Positions 5,124-8,834 of a DNA stretch of 8,834 bases are shown piece after piece; within the stretch, counting starts at the first letter, position 1; each line of letters begins with the position of its first letter. The stretch comes from Acidimicrobiia bacterium UBA4744 (GTDB lineage: Bacteria > Actinomycetota > Acidimicrobiia > Spongiisociales > UBA4744): positions 101,507 through 110,340 of the forward strand of contig DHIO01000048.1 of assembly GCA_002403855.1 (NCBI GenBank), given 5' to 3'. The notes beneath the pieces are model-generated. The model worked only from the letters and a program-made list of their open reading frames with translations. It was not told the DNA's origin and made no database searches. The position numbers and the translations under genes were made by a program.

Positions 5124-6363
5124 CCCGCGCGTTCCGATCAAGTCGCCGTTGGTTCCGGTCATTTGGGCTCTCGGCTCGGCAGCTCTCGCATACCTCTTGA
5201 TGGGTCAGACCCAGAAGTCGTTGCTCGAGATAGGGGTGTGGGCGATCCTCCTGGCGGAAGCGTCGTTGGTTTCTCTGCCGGCCAGCAGCGGCAATCGCCT
5301 CTCGCTGGCGTTCGCCGTTTCGGCCGCTCTCCCCTTCGTGCTCACGTCGGGTGGCGCAGTCGACCTGGCGGCCGCCGGGGCAGCTTCGGCTATGGGTCTG
5401 CTCGGCACCTGGATGTTCCGAACGCTGCGCAGCGATCCGGCCGAAGAGGTCATGGCGGCGGTGCTCCGACACGGGTTTGGGGTTGCGGCGTACCTGGTGG
5501 TGTTCGCCGGGGTCGAGTCGATTGCCGACAGCATCCCCGTCCCGGATGGGAGCACCGATTGGGTCCATCTGGTCGGCTTCGCGGTGGCGGCGTCCCTGTG
5601 GTTCCTCATCGAAACGTCCCTGTGGGCCTTCATGGTCTTCGGACGGAACCGGTTGTCCCGTCGATATCTGTGGCTGCTGGCGGTGAAAGACTGGACGGTC
5701 GTGCTCAGCCTGCTCACCACCGGGGCACTCTTCGGGTTTGCCTGGGCGGAGCTCGGGTTCTGGGCGATCGTCATTGCCGGCATCCCGTACGGGTTTGCCC
5801 ATCTGGCCTTCTACCGGTACCAGGAATCGCGGCGCACCTACGGCCAGACTATCCGCGCTCTGTCGCGCATCCCCGAAGTCGCCGGCCTGTCACCCAAAGG
5901 ACACAGCGATCGCACGTCCGGCATGGCCATCGAAGTAGGGCAGGATCTGGGCATGACCCCCGACGAGGTGACCGATCTCCAGTACTCGGCATTGATGCAC
6001 GATATCGGCCGGATAACCCTCAACGAGCCGAGCATTCTCAAGATGGGATTCACGGACGAGGACATCGCCCGGTGGGGGGCGGAGATAGTGGCAGAGGCCC
6101 CCTATCTGTCGCACGTCGCAACGCTGGTCAGCCAGCAACACCAGCCGTACCGCCGCCCGGGCGAAGAGCGCGATCTCGAGTTGCCGATGGCGTCCAAGAT
6201 CATCAAGGCAACCAGTGCGTACGATCACGCCACCATGGAATTGGGTTTCTCTCCGCTCGAGGCCCTGGAGGTCCTGCATCGCGGCGCAGCCTATGACTTC
6301 GATCCCGACGTAGTGCAGGCGGTCCGGCGCGCCCTCGAGCGGCGGGGAGTGGTTCCGGCCTAG
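5116..6363 (+). CDS. membrane HD-domain protein with degenerate GYP region
   Basis: This 415-residue protein has the same architecture as its upstream neighbour: about seven membrane helices over residues 11-232, then an HD domain. H263 (KGHSDRTSG) and H295-D296 (LMHDIGR) are kept, but the lysine after HDxG is arginine. The HHxxxDGxGYP block is replaced by SQQHQPYRRPG (about 339-349), which lacks the DG and GYP residues. The ADAFDAMTS motif has become ATSAYDHAT. Hydrolysis of cyclic di-GMP is therefore doubtful; it may be a pseudo-enzyme that binds, senses or pairs with the intact neighbour. ATG 5116 lies eight bases before the upstream stop codon ends, so translation is coupled and roughly equal output of both proteins is likely. 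The 3' end converges on the DUF5317-like gene 24 bases away. Confidence 0.87.
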   Translation: MGDPRVPIKSPLVPVIWALGSAALAYLLMGQTQKSLLEIGVWAILLAEASLVSLPASSGNRLSLAFAVSAALPFVLTSGGAVDLAAAGAASAMGLLGTWMFRTLRSDPAEEVMAAVLRHGFGVAAYLVVFAGVESIADSIPVPDGSTDWVHLVGFAVAASLWFLIETSLWAFMVFGRNRLSRRYLWLLAVKDWTVVLSLLTTGALFGFAWAELGFWAIVIAGIPYGFAHLAFYRYQESRRTYGQTIRALSRIPEVAGLSPKGHSDRTSGMAIEVGQDLGMTPDEVTDLQYSALMHDIGRITLNEPSILKMGFTDEDIARWGAEIVAEAPYLSHVATLVSQQHQPYRRPGEERDLELPMASKIIKATSAYDHATMELGFSPLEALEVLHRGAAYDFDPDVVQAVRRALERRGVVPA

Positions 6364-6387
6364 CGCAGCGCTCACATCCGGACGTCG

Positions 6388-6978
6388 CTACCGCCCGCTG
6401 GCAGATCCGCCCTCCGTCCGCTGACCGTGCTTGAACCACCGCACGGGTTGCCGGAGCTCATCCTCCAAGAAGGCCCCCAGTCCGACGGCCAGCAGCACAT
6501 CGCCGAGGGAGATCACCTGTCCCTGGCCGAACAACCGGACGGGTATGACGTCGGCCAGGAAGCTCAGGTGGGTGCCGGCGTCGAGCGGCACGTGTTTGTA
6601 GCCGAGTATCACCTGGACGCCCTCGTCGTAGCCGGCAGCAGCCCGAGCCGCTTCCTCCAGTACGGGCATTCCACCGTTGGCGGCGATGACGGAGAAGTTC
6701 ATCAGGATCCCGATTCCGGCCAGCCACATGCCTTGGCGTTCACGATTGAGGATCACCAGCAGGAGGAGCGGCAAATAGGAGATCAAGACGAGGGCAACCG
6801 CGAGATCCGGCGCCCAGGCGGCGTCTTCAGGGAAGAAGGCGGGTGTGGCCTGGATTCCGAAGCCGAGCGGAAGCAACCACCACAGTCGCAACCGGATGTC
6901 GGCGAGATTGGAGAGCCGACCGCCGCGCAACAGGGCGATGGTCGTTGCAACGAAGATTACGAGGACCAACCAGAGCAC
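6388..6978 (-). CDS. DUF5317-like membrane protein
   Basis: From GTG 6978 the protein has 196 residues. It begins VLWLVLVIFVATTIALLRGGRLSNLADI as a run of short segments: a membrane helix, then LRGGRL, then NLADI. Further on come WWLLPLGFGIQ, a central membrane stretch around LISYLPLLLLVIL, ANGGMPV, and a C-terminal SFLADVIPV followed by ISLGDVLLAVG. These fit my memory of DUF5317, a family of actinobacterial and firmicute membrane proteins of unknown function. A TTG at 7011 would add 11 residues (ENLHCWYRSH and so on) that do not resemble the family's usual beginning, which starts directly with the first helix, so I prefer GTG 6978. Neither start has a good Shine-Dalgarno. The gene is divergent from the sortase gene and convergent with the HD gene. 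Confidence 0.75.
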   Translation of the reverse strand: MLWLVLVIFVATTIALLRGGRLSNLADIRLRLWWLLPLGFGIQATPAFFPEDAAWAPDLAVALVLISYLPLLLLVILNRERQGMWLAGIGILMNFSVIAANGGMPVLEEAARAAAGYDEGVQVILGYKHVPLDAGTHLSFLADVIPVRLFGQGQVISLGDVLLAVGLGAFLEDELRQPVRWFKHGQRTEGGSASGR

Positions 6979-7056
6979 GTGCGAACGGTACCAGCAGTGC
7001 AGATTCTCCAAGCAGGTTTGGGTTCCGGAAAGGGCTGAGGATTCGGAGTTGCGTGC

Positions 7057-7090
7057 AAGACTGCAAAGAGCGTCTTCCGACCTGGTCGGA
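7057..7090 (+). promoter_or_regulatory. two adjacent hairpins in the divergent gap
   Basis: AAGAC (7057-7061) pairs with GTCTT (7072-7076), with an inner GC/GC pair. TCCGAC (7076-7081) pairs with GTCGGA (7085-7090) around a CTG loop. They lie in the 225-base gap between the DUF5317-like and sortase genes, and could be operator-like palindromes or part of a sortase leader. The rest of the gap shows no convincing promoter. Confidence 0.25.
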
Positions 7091-7203
7091 GCTCACGGCG
7101 TAGAAGCTATCGGCGGGTCGCTTCGAGGGTCCACGCGTCTGTCCGCGGTTGTCCGCAAGAAATCGAAGACCAGGAGTAGGTTTTAACCGCCGGATCACCG
7201 ATA

Positions 7204-7959
7204 ATGAACGTCCGGAGGAAACGAACGGGACCGATGACGCGAACACTCAAAGCGGCCGGCTGGACGATGATCGGACTTGGCGTTCTGATCATCATGTTCC
7301 TCGTTTATCAGCTGTTCTTCACCAACTTCTTGACTGCTCGGTCCCAGGACCAGGCTCAGGAAACGGTCGAAGAGCACTTCGTCGCTGCCCAGGAAGAGAT
7401 AGAGGTAGTCGATACCCTTCCACCTCCGCAGATCGACGACGGCGAAACGACGGCAACCACAACGGTTGAGACACCTCCCGCCGTCCACTACAGCGAGCCG
7501 ACCCCGGAGGAGGGACTCGCCTTCGGAGTCATCGCGATCCCCAAAATCGATGCCGAACACGTCCTTTTTGAAGGCGTCGACACCGCAACGCTGAAGAAGG
7601 GTCCGGGTCACATGCCGTGGACGCCTCTGCCCGGACAACCCGGCAATGCGGTCGTGAGTGGACATCGAACCACCTACGGGGCACCGTTCTTCGACCTGGA
7701 CCAGCTGGAAACAGGCGACGAGATTCTCGTCGAAACGGTGCTCGGCATGCATACCTACGCCGTCCGCGATATCTTCACAGTGGCTCCGACCGCAGTCGAG
7801 GTGACCGACCCGAAACGGGGTGCATGGTTGACCCTCACCACCTGCAATCCCAAGTTCTCGGCAAGAGAGCGTCTGATCATCTCTGCCGAACTGGTCGACG
7901 GGCCCAATTTCGCCTACGCCCTGGCCGAGAAGGACTTCGTCCCGGCAGGCGCTTCCTGA
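7204..7959 (+). CDS. class E-type sortase
   Basis: This 251-residue sortase is a membrane-anchored cysteine transpeptidase that attaches surface proteins to the cell wall or to each other. After a basic N-terminus, one membrane helix spans about 20-40. A Pro/Thr/Glu-rich linker follows (about 60-103), then the sortase barrel. The catalytic histidine is H154 (VSGHRTTYGAPF), the cysteine is C214 (TLTTCNPKFSA) and the arginine is R223 (RERLIIS), so the enzyme looks complete. LTTCNPKFSARERL is typical of the class E group in high-GC actinomycetes, whose signals are usually LAXTG-like. No substrate with a sorting signal is in the window. The start is uncertain: ATG 7204 lacks a Shine-Dalgarno, and ATG 7234 would shorten the protein by ten residues. 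A small membrane-protein gene overlaps its stop. Confidence 0.92.
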   Translation: MNVRRKRTGPMTRTLKAAGWTMIGLGVLIIMFLVYQLFFTNFLTARSQDQAQETVEEHFVAAQEEIEVVDTLPPPQIDDGETTATTTVETPPAVHYSEPTPEEGLAFGVIAIPKIDAEHVLFEGVDTATLKKGPGHMPWTPLPGQPGNAVVSGHRTTYGAPFFDLDQLETGDEILVETVLGMHTYAVRDIFTVAPTAVEVTDPKRGAWLTLTTCNPKFSARERLIISAELVDGPNFAYALAEKDFVPAGAS

Positions 7960-8111
7960 TGCGGCGTTTCTTCGACATGCTTCCCGGCACCTTGCCGGTC
8001 AAGGTGGTCGTCCTGATCGCCGGTCTGGCCGTACTGCTGATCGCGCTGTTCTTTCTCTTCGAATGGGCGGGCGATCTGCTCGACTCCGGTGGGGTAGTGG
8101 GACCGAGCTGA
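7959..8111 (+). CDS. 50-residue membrane protein coupled to the sortase
   Basis: ATG 7959 shares one base with the sortase stop (TGATG), the classic arrangement for translational re-initiation, and the frame ends at TGA 8109-8111. The product begins MRRFFDMLPGTLPVKVVV. It has one strong membrane helix of about 20 residues (roughly 15-36: VKVVVLIAGLAVLLIALFF) and ends in a short acidic stretch FEWAGDLLDSGG. The basic N-terminus suggests it faces the cytoplasm. The overlap implies a product made together with the sortase, perhaps a partner that positions or stabilises it. I do not recognise a named family. Base composition and the hydrophobic pattern argue against a chance frame. Confidence 0.75.
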   Translation: MRRFFDMLPGTLPVKVVVLIAGLAVLLIALFFLFEWAGDLLDSGGVVGPS

Positions 8112-8143
8112 GAGGCCTTCAACCGGCGCGCAATCTCGAGTAG

Positions 8144-8170
8144 ACCGGGCCAAGATGGGTCCGTCCCGGT
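8144..8170. terminator. inverted repeat between convergent genes
   Basis: ACCGGG (8144-8149) is a perfect inverted match of CCCGGT (8165-8170) around a 15-base loop. It lies between the convergent sortase unit and the TlpA-like gene. There is no T-run on either side, so a factor-dependent stop is as likely as an intrinsic one. The rest of this 118-base gap shows no gene. Confidence 0.25.
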
Positions 8171-8229
8171 GTACGCCGCGCCTTCTGTTTCGTAGGCCCC
8201 TTTGAGGGTTCGCGTATTGCGACCGGCGT

Positions 8230-8772
8230 CTACAGCTTGTCGGCCAGAGCTTGTTCAAGCTGGTCGGCGGTCATGACCCCCTGGACCTTGTGCACGACCA
8301 CCCCGTCGCCGTCGATGATCCAGGTGGTCGGCAACGCAACAAAGGGAAGCGTCAGATGCGCCTGCCCGGTGGGGTCGAAACCGAGCAGATAGGAGACCCC
8401 GATTTCGGCGCCAAAGGCCCGGGCGTTGGCTTCGACATCGTCCACCGCTACGCCGACGAACATCACTTCCGGATGGGCGCGGGCGACGATATCAAAATCG
8501 GGCATCTCGGCTCGACAGGGCGGACACCACGACGCCCAGAAATTGAGCACAACCGGCCGGCCGTCGTCGGCGAGGTGCTCTGCCAGCGAGAACGTCGATC
8601 CGTCGAAGACCTCGAACTGGAAGTCCGGTACGGTCTCCTGCTCGGCTCCGGTCGGGCCCGTATCGAGTCGAGCGGCGACGACCAGCCCGAGGGTCACCAC
8701 GACCACTACGGCCACGGTGAGGAGACCGGGTTTCGATCGCAGGGGACCGGGGGAAGGTTGGGGATCGTCCAT
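8230..8772 (-). CDS. TlpA/ResA-like thioredoxin-fold protein
   Basis: This 180-residue protein has one N-terminal membrane helix (about 17-34) that would hold a thioredoxin domain outside the membrane. The domain carries the redox motif C83-P-P-C86 within NFWASWCPPCRAEMP, and the cis-proline P148 in ALPTTWIID. Both are standard for TlpA/ResA/DsbE-type proteins, which reduce disulfides of extracytoplasmic proteins, often for cytochrome c maturation. No cytochrome biogenesis gene is visible in the window, so the client is unknown. The length is typical. ATG 8772 is chosen because the helix follows at the usual distance. A TATTCT element lies eight bases upstream of it, which would give a very short or absent 5' leader. 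Confidence 0.92.
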   Translation of the reverse strand: MDDPQPSPGPLRSKPGLLTVAVVVVVTLGLVVAARLDTGPTGAEQETVPDFQFEVFDGSTFSLAEHLADDGRPVVLNFWASWCPPCRAEMPDFDIVARAHPEVMFVGVAVDDVEANARAFGAEIGVSYLLGFDPTGQAHLTLPFVALPTTWIIDGDGVVVHKVQGVMTADQLEQALADKL

Positions 8773-8780
8773 AGCCCAAC

Positions 8781-8786
8781 AGAATA
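8781..8786 (-). promoter_or_regulatory. possible -10 element for the TlpA-like gene
   Basis: On the minus strand TATTCT ends eight bases before ATG 8772. This spacing fits a leaderless transcript, which is common in actinomycetes, and agrees with the lack of a clear Shine-Dalgarno. The expected -35 area falls inside the heptamer repeat and has no TTGACA-like hexamer. Confidence 0.35.
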
Positions 8787-8791
8787 GAGGG

Positions 8792-8834
8792 GGTTCCAGG
8801 TTGCAGGTTGCAGGTTGCAGGTTGCAGGTTCCAG
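8792..8834 (+). repeat. tandem heptamer repeat, six units, running off the window
   Basis: GGTTCCA (8792-8798) is followed by four exact GGTTGCA units (8799-8826), another GGTTCCA (8827-8833) and a G at the window end. The period is exactly seven. The array probably continues beyond the window. It sits directly upstream of the TlpA-like gene, and units of the same type recur at 465-480. Confidence 0.9.

Noticed and set aside
8251..8787. 178-codon plus-strand frame opposite the TlpA-like gene
   Set aside because: It is antisense to a protein with a clear CPPC motif and membrane helix, and has no recognisable domain.
8792..8834. CRISPR array
   Set aside because: The units are seven bases with no spacers; this is a simple tandem repeat.

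Overview
The window is GC-rich, densely packed bacterial DNA. It holds nine protein genes and one candidate micro-gene, with almost no free space except one 323-base divergent gap. A class E-type sortase, a DUF5317-type membrane protein, frequent GTG/TTG starts and one actinobacterial-style DnaA box (TTGTCCACA) point to an actinomycete, most likely an uncultivated Acidimicrobiia-like lineage. That placement is inference; no rRNA or tRNA gene is present to confirm it.

Layout. Positions 1-366 (+) are the 3' end of a CapA/PgsA-family gene. It converges on a three-gene minus-strand operon read from 3331 down to 483: an uncharacterised 205-residue protein, a YwrD-like gamma-glutamyltransferase whose TTG start overlaps the previous stop, and a histidine phosphatase. 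Next comes the gap at 3332-3654, which opens a plus-strand unit. The gap carries a possible promoter, a DnaA-box match, two hairpins and a well-formed three-way-junction RNA ending just before a strong Shine-Dalgarno. After it lie a 29-codon hydrophobic micro-ORF (TTG start) and two overlapping membrane-anchored HD-GYP-type genes. The first keeps the HD core but reads GYG where GYP is expected; the second has lost the GYP region. A convergent DUF5317-like gene follows (6388-6978, -), then a divergent sortase gene (7204-7959, +) with a 50-residue membrane protein fused to it by a TGATG overlap. Last is a TlpA/ResA-like thioredoxin gene (8230-8772, -), with a heptanucleotide tandem repeat running off the window end.

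How it fits together. Positions 3575-6363 are the most intriguing part: structured leader RNA, tiny membrane peptide and a catalytic/degenerate HD-GYP pair. They look like one transcription unit linked to cyclic-dinucleotide turnover at the membrane, possibly controlled by an RNA switch. I could not match the leader to any riboswitch consensus I remember. The sortase, the small membrane protein and the TlpA-like protein all act at the cell envelope. The minus-strand operon looks like routine metabolism.
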